Source: an uncultured Candidatus Poseidoniales archaeon
GTDB lineage: Archaea; Thermoplasmatota; Poseidoniia; Poseidoniales; Thalassarchaeaceae
Direction: 5' to 3'
DNA length: 64,000 nucleotides
NCBI GenBank assembly: GCA_902593945.1
Contig: CACJKA010000003.1
Coordinates: 1-64,000 of the forward strand
The first letter of the stretch is position 1. Every line of letters begins with the position of its first letter. Shown here piece by piece: positions 53,306 through 62,309 of the stretch. The notes under the pieces are model-generated. The model was not told the DNA's origin, made no database searches, and was given only the letters and a program-made list of their open reading frames with translations. Made by a program: the position numbers and the translations under genes.

Positions 53306-56300
53306 CTAATTTATTTCCTTGACAGAGAAATTTACTTCTATTCCATCTACTTCGAAATTTCCAATTTCTTCAGGGATATCTCCTTGATTAATACCTGCAT
53401 TTCCTGCTCTAGTTTCAATCTGGATATGTGACCAGTCATTATCGAATAACAGTTCATCTGGCTCTATCCATACATTAAGTTCGATTAATGCTTCAACATC
53501 AAGATTAATCTCTTTTCTTTTTGCTTGCACATGCCTAATTATGTCTCTCGCTAGACCTTTTGATATCAGTTGTTCATTTAGTGATATATCCAAAACGAGC
53601 GATACATCGCCTATTTCTTCAATAGATATCGTTGCAGCAGCAAAATTTTCTTTCTCTACTCTCTTTATTTCGATATCTTCCATTGTTATGTCATACCCCT
53701 CTAGGATACAAATCTCAGCTTCAATTTCAAGTAGAATATTATCTGGGTCTGCATTTTCTAGTAATTCTAATACGGCTGGTAAGTCCTGTCTACATTTTTT
53801 ACCTAAAGATTTACGATTCGGAGCGATATCAATCTTCTGGAATCTATCAAGGTCTTCTTCTGTAGTAAGAGATTCTACATTCAACTCTTCAGCTAATATT
53901 TCATGGAACTCAGAAATATCCGGCCCTCCTACAATCCAACCTGATTTACAAGGTAGTCTCTGTCTTCTGCCTGCCTCAACCCTAACTCTTCTTCCAGTTT
54001 CGGCTAGCTTCCTTACTAGAGCCATTTCTTGTTCGAGAACCCAGTTCTGAGGGGGTAATGACCTCTCTACCAAATTAGAACCAACAGGCCAATCTGCAAG
54101 ATGAACTGAATGCCCAGTCAGATCTCTATGAATCTGATCGGGTATGAATGGAGAAACTGGTGCCATCAATCTACAGACTGTAAGCAATACTTCGTGTAAA
54201 GTATGTTGACAAGATCTTTTATCGTTACTTTGATCTTCATTCCAGAGTCTTCTTCTAGATCTTCTTACATACCAATTTGATAAGTCATTGATTACAAAAT
54301 TTTCTAGTTCTCTACCTGCTTTATGAAAATCCCAGGAAACGAAGTTCTCATGATAATTTTCAGCAACAGTTGTCATTCTTGAGAGAATCCATTTGTCTAA
54401 GTGACTTCTTTCTTTTATGTTCACAAAACTTTCTTTGTCTTCTGGATCAAAATTATCCAAAGAAGCATAATCTGAATAGAACTTATGTACATTCCATAGA
54501 GTAAGGAACATTTTAGCATACGATTCCCTAACTCCATTTGGATCAAAGTTTGTTGGAGTCCATGGTGCACTCTGTGTCATCATATACCATCTGATAGAAT
54601 CAGAACCCTCTTTGTTAAAATGATCCCACGGATTTACTACATTTCCTCTCGACTTACTCATTTTTTTACCATCCTTGTCTAATATATGGCCTAAAGAAAG
54701 ACATCTTTTGTAAGCTACATTATCGAAAACTGTTGTCGAAACAGCAAGTAATGAATAGAACCAACCTCGAGTTTGATCTACAGCTTCGCAAATATAATCT
54801 ACTGGGAATACACTCTCGAACTTTTCTTTATTTTCGAATGGATAATGCCATTGAGCGAAAGATGCACAACCTGAATCAAACCAACAATCCATTACGTAAG
54901 GCTCTCTAACCATTTCACCAGAACAATTTGGATCGCTACAATTTAGTTTCACATCATCGACATAAGGTCGATGTAGTTCTGGAGGTGCCGGTGAATCTTC
55001 TGTTTTCATGGATATCATTTCTTCAACACTTCCAACACAATACTCACTATTACAATCATTGCAAATCCAAACAGGAATCGGTGTACCCCAATATCTTTCA
55101 CGACTAATAGCCCAATCTTTGATATTGGATAGCCATTCACCCATTCTTTTTGTTCCAGTCCATTCTGGTGCCCATTCAACTTCAGAATTATGTTGAATAA
55201 TTTGATCTTTAACTGCAGTCATTTTTACGAACCAACTATCCATTGCATAATACAACAAAGGGTGATCAGTTCTCCAACAATGTGGGTAATCATGAGTGTA
55301 GATATGTTCACGGTATAGTTTTCCACCTGATTCTAGAAGGTCAATAATATCTGAGTCGCATTCTTTAACATATCTCCCATCTAATTTTTCGTGGGTCCCT
55401 TTGATAAATTTACCATCTATTCCAACAGTATGTTGCGCCGGAAAACCTTCTTTCATACCCAAATTATAGTCATCTTCACCATACATTACTGCGGTGTGAA
55501 CTACTCCTGTACCATCGCTTGTAGTTACAAAATCTGCTCCAACTACTGTCCATGCGTTAGAATTACTGCCATCAACAGCACCAGGAAATAATGGTTCGTA
55601 AGACTTACCTATCAATTCGGATCCAGAAAATTCTTCTAAAACTTCCATTTTATGTCTAAGGACATTCCCTAGAAGATCTTTCGCTAGAATTAGTTCCTCA
55701 CCTAATTCTGCTCCCCCTCTTCCCTCCCAAGAATTAGATGATTCAGCAGTTATTTTGACCCGACAATATACTACATCAGGGCCTACGGCTAAGCCTACAT
55801 TCCCCGGTAATGTCCAAGGTGTTGTGGTCCAAGCTAAAATAGATGAATTTGAATCACTTAGTTTAAATTTAATGAAGACCGCAGGTTCTGAAACTTCTTT
55901 GTAACCTTGAGCAACTTCATGACTAGAATAACTTGTTCCAGTTTGAGGGCAGTAAGGTAGAACTTTATGCCCTCTAAAAAGAAGGCCTTTTTCGAACATT
56001 TGTTTCAAAGACCACCATGCCGATTCAATGTAATCATCATGCAAGGTTACATATGGATCATCCATATCAACCCAGAAACCCATCCTTTCAGTCATTTCTC
56101 TCCAAGCCTGTTCATAAGTCCAAACACTCTCTTTACATTTCTGATTGAATGCTTCCATCCCAAAATTTTCTATTGCATCATTAGACATTAAGTCAAGTTG
56201 CTTTTGCACCTCAATTTCAACCGGTAGACCATGAGTATCCCAACCAGCTTTCCTTTCGACAATATGTCCTTCCATTGTTTTCCACCTACATACCATGTCC

Positions 56301-56500
56301 TTGTAAAGTCTGGAAATCACATGATGAATTCCAGGTTTTCCATTTGCGGTAGGGGGTCCTTCAAGAAATGTAAATGGTGATTGTTTTGATCTCCTGTTTT
56401 CAATCGAATGAACAAATGTTTTTTCTTCATTCCATAATTCAATCAATGAAGTCTCAAGAGCTACTGGGTCTAGATTTCCAGCCGCCTTCGGTACGGTCAT
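53306..56500 (-). CDS. ileS: Isoleucyl-tRNA synthetase
   Basis: Class I aminoacyl-tRNA synthetase, 1064 residues, of the long (eukaryote/archaeal-like) form. The HIGH-equivalent motif is FLEGPPTANGKPGIHHV, the editing domain has AWTTTPWTLPGNVGLAVGP, and the loop is DGKKMSKSRGNVVNPWDH. Cys pairs in CNDCNSEYC and CSDPNCSGE lie in an insert that may bind zinc. The C-terminal part has the anticodon-binding helices and VDGIEVNFSVKEI. A 6-bp hairpin abuts the ATG. It ends tail-to-tail with the Asp-box lipoprotein gene. Confidence 0.96.
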   Translation of the reverse strand: MTVPKAAGNLDPVALETSLIELWNEEKTFVHSIENRRSKQSPFTFLEGPPTANGKPGIHHVISRLYKDMVCRWKTMEGHIVERKAGWDTHGLPVEIEVQKQLDLMSNDAIENFGMEAFNQKCKESVWTYEQAWREMTERMGFWVDMDDPYVTLHDDYIESAWWSLKQMFEKGLLFRGHKVLPYCPQTGTSYSSHEVAQGYKEVSEPAVFIKFKLSDSNSSILAWTTTPWTLPGNVGLAVGPDVVYCRVKITAESSNSWEGRGGAELGEELILAKDLLGNVLRHKMEVLEEFSGSELIGKSYEPLFPGAVDGSNSNAWTVVGADFVTTSDGTGVVHTAVMYGEDDYNLGMKEGFPAQHTVGIDGKFIKGTHEKLDGRYVKECDSDIIDLLESGGKLYREHIYTHDYPHCWRTDHPLLYYAMDSWFVKMTAVKDQIIQHNSEVEWAPEWTGTKRMGEWLSNIKDWAISRERYWGTPIPVWICNDCNSEYCVGSVEEMISMKTEDSPAPPELHRPYVDDVKLNCSDPNCSGEMVREPYVMDCWFDSGCASFAQWHYPFENKEKFESVFPVDYICEAVDQTRGWFYSLLAVSTTVFDNVAYKRCLSLGHILDKDGKKMSKSRGNVVNPWDHFNKEGSDSIRWYMMTQSAPWTPTNFDPNGVRESYAKMFLTLWNVHKFYSDYASLDNFDPEDKESFVNIKERSHLDKWILSRMTTVAENYHENFVSWDFHKAGRELENFVINDLSNWYVRRSRRRLWNEDQSNDKRSCQHTLHEVLLTVCRLMAPVSPFIPDQIHRDLTGHSVHLADWPVGSNLVERSLPPQNWVLEQEMALVRKLAETGRRVRVEAGRRQRLPCKSGWIVGGPDISEFHEILAEELNVESLTTEEDLDRFQKIDIAPNRKSLGKKCRQDLPAVLELLENADPDNILLEIEAEICILEGYDITMEDIEIKRVEKENFAAATISIEEIGDVSLVLDISLNEQLISKGLARDIIRHVQAKRKEINLDVEALIELNVWIEPDELLFDNDWSHIQIETRAGNAGINQGDIPEEIGNFEVDGIEVNFSVKEIN

Positions 56501-56519
56501 ATCTACGCCGACAGTAGAT
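56501..56519 (-). promoter_or_regulatory. Hairpin directly before the ileS start codon
   Basis: ATCTAC (56501-56506) and GTAGAT (56514-56519) form a perfect 6-bp stem with a 7-nt loop. Its 3' base touches the ileS ATG on the minus strand. If transcribed, it would lie at the ribosome entry site; as DNA, it could be an operator. No T-box-like structure is visible. Confidence 0.35.
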
Positions 56520-56579
56520 GCTTTCTTGAACGTGACTAATCGGAAAAAAGTAGATTAGGAAATAACCACGACTTCAAAA

Positions 56580-56588
56580 GGTATAACC
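56580..56588 (+). promoter_or_regulatory. TATA-like box before the HMA-DUF4396 gene
   Basis: GGTATAACC lies about 20 bp before the ATG at 56605, in the 104-bp region divergent from ileS. No ribosome-binding site precedes that ATG. The arrangement is compatible with a leaderless transcript, though the spacing is slightly short. Confidence 0.35.
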
Positions 56589-56604
56589 TCGTGCGTTTAA
56601 TTAT

Positions 56605-57255
56605 ATGTCAGAGTCGATATCAATAGATATTGGAGGAATGACCTGCGATGGTTGTTCAGGTAAAGTGAAAAAAGCTCTCGAAAGTATTACTGGAGTGATT
56701 TCTGCCGAAGTTTCTCATGAATCTGGAGTAGCAGTAATTGAACACAAAAAAGTATCAAAAGAAGTATTGATTTCCAGCATTAAATCAACTGGCTACACTG
56801 TTGATGGAAAGGGTGAAGATTTCCATTGGAGGGATGGAAGTGTTTGGAAACAATCTGCTCATAATACCAAGTGGTGTTTGATAGGCTGTAGTATTGGTGA
56901 TTTTGGTACAATTGCTGCATTCCAATCAATCGCTTATCTTGATGCTCTTGGCTGGTCTGCAATGTCGATTATGATGCTTGCAATGTTCAATGGAATCATG
57001 ACCTCAATCGCACTTGAGACCTTCATCTTAATCAAACAGATGGGGGGGATTAGAGAAGCATTCAGAGTAGCTATTGGAATGTCTCTTATTTCGATGATAG
57101 CGATGGAATCCTCGATGAATGCTACAGATATTCTAATCATGGGAGAGCCTACATTGACATGGTGGGTAATTCCGATTATGTTGTTCGTAGGATTCATTAC
57201 TCCATGGCCATACAACTATTGGCGTCTAAAGAAGTATGGAGTTTCATGCCATTAA
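56605..57255 (+). CDS. Heavy-metal-associated domain fused to DUF4396 membrane domain
   Basis: A 216-residue protein. The first 70 residues form an HMA domain (IDIGGMTCDGCSGKVKKALE) whose CxxC pair would bind Cu(I) or a similar soft metal. The rest matches DUF4396: NTKWCLIGCSIGDFGTIAAF, then three or four membrane helices and FITPWPYNYWRLKKYG at the C terminus. It is not a P-type ATPase, since there is no DKTGT phosphorylation motif or nucleotide domain. A role in copper handling is inferred from the HMA domain. nadE starts 14 bp downstream. Confidence 0.85.
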   Translation: MSESISIDIGGMTCDGCSGKVKKALESITGVISAEVSHESGVAVIEHKKVSKEVLISSIKSTGYTVDGKGEDFHWRDGSVWKQSAHNTKWCLIGCSIGDFGTIAAFQSIAYLDALGWSAMSIMMLAMFNGIMTSIALETFILIKQMGGIREAFRVAIGMSLISMIAMESSMNATDILIMGEPTLTWWVIPIMLFVGFITPWPYNYWRLKKYGVSCH

Positions 57256-57269
57256 GTGAGAGGATAATT

Positions 57270-58043
57270 ATGAGCGATTGGGATTACTTAGCTGAAGATA
57301 TCTCAAATTGGATTTTGAAATATGCTGAACAAAATAATATTTCGACTCTAGTAGTTGGAGTTTCAGGAGGTATTGATTCAGCAGTAACATCAACTCTTTG
57401 CGCAAAAACTGGAATTAACACAATCGTAATTAATATGCCGATTAATCAAGCTGTGTCTCAATATGATCTTTCAAATCAACATATTGAATGGTTGACTTCA
57501 AAGTGGAGTAATGTAGAAAGTCATATTATTGATTTAACAGAGACTTACGAAGTTTTCCATTCCAAATTAAACGATTTTAATGTTTCAGAGCTTTCAATGG
57601 CTAATACTAGAGCCAGACTTAGAATGGCAACTCTTTATGCTTTAGCAGGTTCAAATAATGGTATCGTTGTAGGCACAGGAAATAAGGTTGAAGACTTTGG
57701 AGTAGGATTTTTCACCAAATATGGAGATGGCGGGGTAGATATCTCGCCTATAGCGGATCTTTACAAATCAGAAGTATATTCATTAGCGGAATCCTTACAG
57801 ATAATCCAATCTATTCAAGATGCTCCTCCGACGGATGGGCTTTGGAGTGATGGAAGAACTGACGAAGATCAGATAGGTGCTACATATGAAGAATTAGAAT
57901 GGGCGATGAATGAAATTGAAAACCCATTACCTGAGAAAATGCAGAACGAGAGGCTCGCAGAAGTAATGAGAATATATTTGAAATTTAATCGAACGAATTC
58001 CCATAAAATGAAACCCATTCCTATTTTCAAGTTCAATCGTTAG
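57270..58043 (+). CDS. nadE: NAD+ synthetase, ammonia-dependent
   Basis: Final step of NAD synthesis: amidation of deamido-NAD. The ATP-pyrophosphatase P-loop is VVGVSGGIDSAVTSTL. Other signatures are NTRARLRMATLYALAG, VGTGNKVEDFGVGFFTKYGD and GVDISPIADLYKSEVY. The 257-residue length is that of the stand-alone NH3-dependent type, without a glutaminase domain. The ATG at 57270 is chosen because GAGAGG lies just upstream; the frame extends into the preceding gene. It is probably co-transcribed with the HMA-DUF4396 gene. Confidence 0.95.
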   Translation: MSDWDYLAEDISNWILKYAEQNNISTLVVGVSGGIDSAVTSTLCAKTGINTIVINMPINQAVSQYDLSNQHIEWLTSKWSNVESHIIDLTETYEVFHSKLNDFNVSELSMANTRARLRMATLYALAGSNNGIVVGTGNKVEDFGVGFFTKYGDGGVDISPIADLYKSEVYSLAESLQIIQSIQDAPPTDGLWSDGRTDEDQIGATYEELEWAMNEIENPLPEKMQNERLAEVMRIYLKFNRTNSHKMKPIPIFKFNR

Positions 58044-58074
58044 ATTAAAGAACAAATGATTCTATCACTCTAAT

Positions 58075-58599
58075 ATGGAATCATCCATCGGATATGCTGA
58101 TAGCGGCCATAAAATGGCAGTAGAGTTTGATAGAAAAATAATTATTTATTGGTGGATGACTACTAACTTAACGCTCCTTTCAACATTAATTGGAATACCT
58201 TTGATGATATTCTGGCTACCATTTGGATGGATTATTCATCAAAAACAGTATGAACATATGTCGGCTGCTCTAACTGATCGTTCAGTAAATATGCGTATGG
58301 GATGGCTTTTCAAGAAACAGCAGAACATACCTCTAGACAAACTAACAGATGTTTCAATTCATGAGGGACCAATACTCAATGCATTTGGTGTTGTTAGAAT
58401 GCAATTTGAAACTGCAGGAGCCGCTCCATTCATTTTGACAGGGGTAAAAAATTCTGAAAAATTCCGCGATTTGGTATTGGAGCAGAGAGATTCTTTAGTC
58501 TCTAACCCAATAGTCAATAATTCAAATCTAGGTTCCGAGGATGTCTTTGTTGAAATTAGAGATTTATTGAAAAGTATTGATTCTAAACTTAGTGAATAA
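58075..58599 (+). CDS. Membrane protein with bacterial PH (bPH2/DUF304) domain
   Basis: A 174-residue protein. Two adjacent hydrophobic segments (about 20-57) are followed by a bacterial PH-like domain with ALTDRSVNMRMGWLFKKQQN, IPLDKLTDVSIHEGPILNAF and GVVRMQFETAGA. This is the pattern of YdbT/YdbS-type proteins. The C-terminal 40 residues look like a helical tail. It meets the next minus-strand gene with no gap. Its function is unknown; it may scaffold membrane proteins. Confidence 0.8.
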   Translation: MESSIGYADSGHKMAVEFDRKIIIYWWMTTNLTLLSTLIGIPLMIFWLPFGWIIHQKQYEHMSAALTDRSVNMRMGWLFKKQQNIPLDKLTDVSIHEGPILNAFGVVRMQFETAGAAPFILTGVKNSEKFRDLVLEQRDSLVSNPIVNNSNLGSEDVFVEIRDLLKSIDSKLSE

Positions 58600-59169
58600 T
58601 TACCAAGGAAATTTCACAGACCAAATTATTAGGTCATTTAGTATACATTGTATAGAAATCATAAATGCACCTAATATCATTAACTCTGAGCTCTGAACTC
58701 CGTCAAGATATGCGCTATAAGCCAGTAATCCTAACATTATGTTTCCAATTGAAGTCAATAATAATGTTCCAATTACTATTATTGGAGTCCATGAATATTC
58801 ATTTGATAAATGAAATGATGTGCTTTCAAGCCACAAAGCTGAAGGTATCAAGAATAGAACGTACGCAAGTAGTAATCTTTCCATTCCTGAGCCATCAGAA
58901 TCTGACCAAGGCCATCTTAGATTTTCTAATTCTAATATCTCTAGTTGGAATAAGGCAATCCACCAGTAAATCAGGTATCCTAGGGCTGCAACAAACATAA
59001 ATGGCACAATATATCTCCGCCATGATTCTGGAATTCCCCCCCATAATTTCATCGGATCCGTTGATTTTGAAACACCGTAAACATATGATAAAAGTACAAT
59101 CAAACCACTAACAATTGTAAAAATCCGTATAAAGTCTCTCGATACGTCCATGTTTATCCTAGAAGACAA
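58600..59169 (-). CDS. Multi-helix membrane protein
   Basis: A 189-residue protein with five or six hydrophobic segments (about 10-28, 48-73, 90-108, 125-152 and 160-182). No conserved motif or family was recognised. It abuts the PH-domain gene tail-to-tail and diverges from the SOUL gene across 67 bp that contain a 13-bp AT-rich palindrome (59172-59184). Confidence 0.6.
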   Translation of the reverse strand: MSSRINMDVSRDFIRIFTIVSGLIVLLSYVYGVSKSTDPMKLWGGIPESWRRYIVPFMFVAALGYLIYWWIALFQLEILELENLRWPWSDSDGSGMERLLLAYVLFLIPSALWLESTSFHLSNEYSWTPIIVIGTLLLTSIGNIMLGLLAYSAYLDGVQSSELMILGAFMISIQCILNDLIIWSVKFPW

Positions 59170-59236
59170 TCATTCATAATGAATTGTTCATCAATGTATT
59201 ACAAAGTACCAATACCAAAGACTTCTCCCAAAGTTC

Positions 59237-59794
59237 ATGGTTGAAACTTTGGAGGAGCCAAAGTATCAATTAATTAGTGATTATGAAGATTTTGAGATTC
59301 GACTCTACAGCGAAGTTATTCAAGCCCAAGTTTCTAGAGAAATCGGGGAAAATTTTACCCCTTCAAATAACTTTAGAATTTTAGCCGGATATATTTTTGG
59401 AAACAATAAATCTAACGAAAAAATTGCTATGACCTCTCCGGTGGAAATGTGGGACAATAAATCAACTATGGATATGGCATTTACTATGCCTTCAGAATAT
59501 AGTTTTACGAATTTACCCGAACCTAATGACTCAAAAGTTAAAATCGTTAAGATTCCTGAGAGATTAGTTGCAGTAAAGAGATTTTCAGGTTTTTATGGTT
59601 CTAAGAAAGTAAGCAAACTAGTCAGAAAACTGAATAAATCATTAATAGAAAGAAGTTTCAAACCTAATGGAAGTTATATTCTAGCAGTTTATGATCCACC
59701 CACTAGGTTACCATTTCTCAGAAGGAACGAGATTTTAATCCCAGTTAAAGAAATAAGTTATTCAGAAGAAATAGGTTCAGGGGAGTTATTATGA
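59237..59794 (+). CDS. SOUL family heme-binding protein
   Basis: A 185-residue SOUL/HBP-type protein. The opening EEPKYQLISDYEDFEIRLYS, then NNFRILAGYIFGNNKSNEKI, AMTSPVEMW and FTMPSEYSF are typical. Members bind heme or porphyrins in plants, animals and some archaea; the archaeal role is not known. The stop overlaps the start of the methyltransferase gene by 4 bp (ATGA), so the two are translationally coupled. Confidence 0.9.
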   Translation: MVETLEEPKYQLISDYEDFEIRLYSEVIQAQVSREIGENFTPSNNFRILAGYIFGNNKSNEKIAMTSPVEMWDNKSTMDMAFTMPSEYSFTNLPEPNDSKVKIVKIPERLVAVKRFSGFYGSKKVSKLVRKLNKSLIERSFKPNGSYILAVYDPPTRLPFLRRNEILIPVKEISYSEEIGSGELL

Positions 59795-60507
59795 GCATGC
59801 AGAGATGTGGTGAGTATGAAGTCTTGACATCTATTGAAGATGGTGACGATGTTAGTTTAATTTTAATAAAAAGAGATGCTGAGTCACCACTAATTAGTAA
59901 GATATTGAATTATGCTGATGAATTAGCGATTAAAGTTATTTATGGTTCAGAAAACGATTTATGGCGTATGTCCAGATCTACTTCAAATGGTATCCCTGAC
60001 GTTCTATGTTTAGTTGGCCGCGACCCTGAATCCTCATTGAAGGAGGTACTATCCAAAGGGGGTTTAGTCTGGTTGCTTGCAGGTGCATCTTACCCAGTTA
60101 ATATTGGCTTTTGCATAAGAACTGCTGAAGTCTCGGGTGCTGATGCCGTAATCATCGATGCTGAATTAAATAATCAAGAAAGAAGTGCAGCAAAACGAGC
60201 ATCAATGAAGGCTCACAGATTCTTACCTGTTTTTTGGACTTCCGGCCTAGAGTCGATATTAATGGCTAAGGGTTATGGATTTAGAATAATCTCGGTAGAA
60301 GACGTTGGCGATTCTGCTCCATGGGATATTGATATGACCGGAGATATTGTTTTAGTTGTGGGTGGAGAGAGAAACGGCATCTCTGAAAAAATTTTAGAAC
60401 AGTCGGATGAAATTATTAGAATTCCAATGTCTGGTTTTGTTCCTTCGTTTAATTTACAGGCTCCATTAAGTTATGTGGCTATAGAAGCCCAGAGGCAGAG
60501 AAGTTGA
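59791..60507 (+). CDS. SpoU/TrmH family RNA 2'-O-methyltransferase
   Basis: A 238-residue SPOUT methyltransferase, using S-adenosylmethionine to methylate a ribose in tRNA or rRNA. Motif 1 is NIGFCIRTAEVSGADAVII with the catalytic-site Arg. Motif 2 is LVVGGERNGIS, and motif 3 is IPMSGFVPSFNLQAPLSYVA, which forms the knot. Motif 3 usually reads SLNVS; here it reads SFNLQ, so it may belong to a subgroup. The N-terminal 80 residues are a variable domain. The RNA target is unknown. Confidence 0.9.
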   Translation: MSMQRCGEYEVLTSIEDGDDVSLILIKRDAESPLISKILNYADELAIKVIYGSENDLWRMSRSTSNGIPDVLCLVGRDPESSLKEVLSKGGLVWLLAGASYPVNIGFCIRTAEVSGADAVIIDAELNNQERSAAKRASMKAHRFLPVFWTSGLESILMAKGYGFRIISVEDVGDSAPWDIDMTGDIVLVVGGERNGISEKILEQSDEIIRIPMSGFVPSFNLQAPLSYVAIEAQRQRS

Positions 60508-60563
60508 TTATTTTCTTAATTTTACCTTTATGATTTATTGAGTCTCTGTACTACCCAGTGATT

Positions 60564-62309
60564 ATGAATGTGCCAAGCGAGCTAATTTCGATGCTCGTCG
60601 GCGAACATGGTACAACTAAACAGAAAGCGGCCAGACTTGTCATAGACCTTGCATCTAGTGCGGGAGCAACTGACTTTGTCCGTTGTGAGCATTCCCACGT
60701 TTCGGGAGTAAGTGTAATTACTGGCGGGCATGGCCTTCGTCGCTTTCTTTCAGATTTAGCTGGAGACGATAGAGGAACTGTTTCAATACCTACTACTCTT
60801 AATTCAGCCGGCTGCGATAGAGAAAAAATGGAAGAGATGGAAATAGATTATCCAGACTTTTTGAAATATCAATTTGAAATAATTGATGCTTATAATAATC
60901 TCGGAATTGATGCAACCTTATCCTGCACACCTTACGACAGAGGAATTGATTTAGCAGAAGGGATTGGTTCTTGGGCAGAGTCCAATGCAGTTTGTTTCTC
61001 TAATTCCTATACTTCTTTGATTACAAATAGAGAATCTGGGTTATCTGCGTTAGCAACAGCATTGACCGGGTGGGCCCCTCTTTGGGGGCTCCATATTGAA
61101 AAAAATCGAGTTCCTAATATTCATGTCGTAGTTGAATGTTCAATGGAGAATATTTCTGATTGGAGTGTATTAGGAGATTGGATTGGAAAGCAGATAAGAC
61201 CTGAATGGAGAATGCCATGGGGGATGATGCCTCACATTTCTGGACTTCCTAAACACGCGAGTTTTGAAATGAGAAAAGCGTTGACTGCAGCAGCAGCAAA
61301 TTATGGTTGTCCAATGCTTTGGGCCGATGGCCATACTGTTAAACCACCAATTATTGATAATTATGAAGGAGAATTAGTATTTACAGAAAATGATTTACAA
61401 CTCCGGTATCATGAATTATCTCCGAAAGGTATTGTTGATCTTGTAGTAATTGGTTGCCCACAAGCTAGCGTTGGAGAAGTCAGGACAACAGCATCTTATG
61501 TCCGTTCTAAGATGGAAAACGGCGAAACAATTCCCGACAAGCGCTTATGGATATTTACTAGTGGCCATAATTATGACATTCTAGAGTCTGATGGGACCAT
61601 AGACTTACTAGAAGAAGCAGGTGCATTAGTATTGAAAGATACATGTCCAGAAGTAACACCGTATAACAGAAATAAGTTTAATCATATTCTTACCAATTCT
61701 CTAAAAGCCGAACATTATTTGACTTCTGGATTGAATAAAATGCCAACGAGTGTTTCAACAATCTCTGAATGTGTAAATCATGCATTTAATCCCAATTTAA
61801 TTAACAGTCCGAGGCCAACGTTAGAATCAATTAAAGTCAAACCAATGTTTTCTAATAAGGAGCACAGAACTGGTTCCTTGGAGATAAATGGTAAGAGTAT
61901 CCCCAGCCAAAAAGGATGGTCCATAGAGGGGCGTGCCCTAGTAACTGATGTCCCAATAACATATCTTGGATACGTAAATAGGGATACTGGAGTAATTGAA
62001 GAGAGAGGGCATCCATTAGATGGTATAGCAATTGAAGATACTATTTTGATATATCCAAAAGGTTCTGGGTCAACCGTTGCTCCGTTTGTATTAATGGGGT
62101 TGATATACACCGGTAAAGGCCCTAAGGCAATAATAAATTGCGATGTTTGCCCACTAACTTTACCTGCTGCTTCCTTGCTAAATGTCCCTTATGCTCATGG
62201 ATTTGAACTAAATCCTACATTGGAAGTAAATACAGGAGACCAAGTCTCAATCAGACTTAATGAAGAAGTTGTTAGTCTTTCAGTTATATCTCGTGTAAGC
62301 GAGGATTGA
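60564..62309 (+). CDS. Aconitase X family protein, fused large (DUF521) and small (DUF126) parts
   Basis: About 581 residues. The large AcnX domain (to about residue 440) has KQKAARLVIDLASSAGA, SNSYTSLITNRESG and ISGLPKHASFEMRKALTAA. The small swivelling domain follows with GWSIEGRALVTDVPITYLG, ERGHPLDGIAIEDTILIYPK and GSGSTVAPFVLMGLIYTGKG. In many archaea these are two proteins forming phosphomevalonate dehydratase of the modified mevalonate pathway; other AcnX members act on hydroxyproline. Mevalonate kinase in the same window favours the first role. The ATG at 60564 is preferred; a GTG lies two codons upstream. It overlaps tgtA as TGATG. Confidence 0.9.
   Translation: MNVPSELISMLVGEHGTTKQKAARLVIDLASSAGATDFVRCEHSHVSGVSVITGGHGLRRFLSDLAGDDRGTVSIPTTLNSAGCDREKMEEMEIDYPDFLKYQFEIIDAYNNLGIDATLSCTPYDRGIDLAEGIGSWAESNAVCFSNSYTSLITNRESGLSALATALTGWAPLWGLHIEKNRVPNIHVVVECSMENISDWSVLGDWIGKQIRPEWRMPWGMMPHISGLPKHASFEMRKALTAAAANYGCPMLWADGHTVKPPIIDNYEGELVFTENDLQLRYHELSPKGIVDLVVIGCPQASVGEVRTTASYVRSKMENGETIPDKRLWIFTSGHNYDILESDGTIDLLEEAGALVLKDTCPEVTPYNRNKFNHILTNSLKAEHYLTSGLNKMPTSVSTISECVNHAFNPNLINSPRPTLESIKVKPMFSNKEHRTGSLEINGKSIPSQKGWSIEGRALVTDVPITYLGYVNRDTGVIEERGHPLDGIAIEDTILIYPKGSGSTVAPFVLMGLIYTGKGPKAIINCDVCPLTLPAASLLNVPYAHGFELNPTLEVNTGDQVSIRLNEEVVSLSVISRVSED

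Noticed and set aside
53541..54050. Plus-strand open frame opposite ileS
   Set aside because: Ser/Ile-rich translation with no motif; it is the antisense shadow of a clear isoleucyl-tRNA synthetase. The same applies to other long antisense frames, such as 23585-24058 and 41116-41589.
56605..57255. Copper-transporting P-type ATPase
   Set aside because: Only the HMA domain is present; there is no DKTGT motif, actuator or nucleotide-binding domain.
57159..57269. N-terminal extension of NAD synthetase into the HMA-DUF4396 gene
   Set aside because: The added 37 residues lie in another frame of a conserved gene, and a good ribosome-binding site precedes the internal ATG at 57270.
59172..59184. 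13-bp palindrome ATTCAT-A-ATGAAT as an operator
   Set aside because: Very AT-rich and short; expected by chance in this composition, so not listed as a separate feature.
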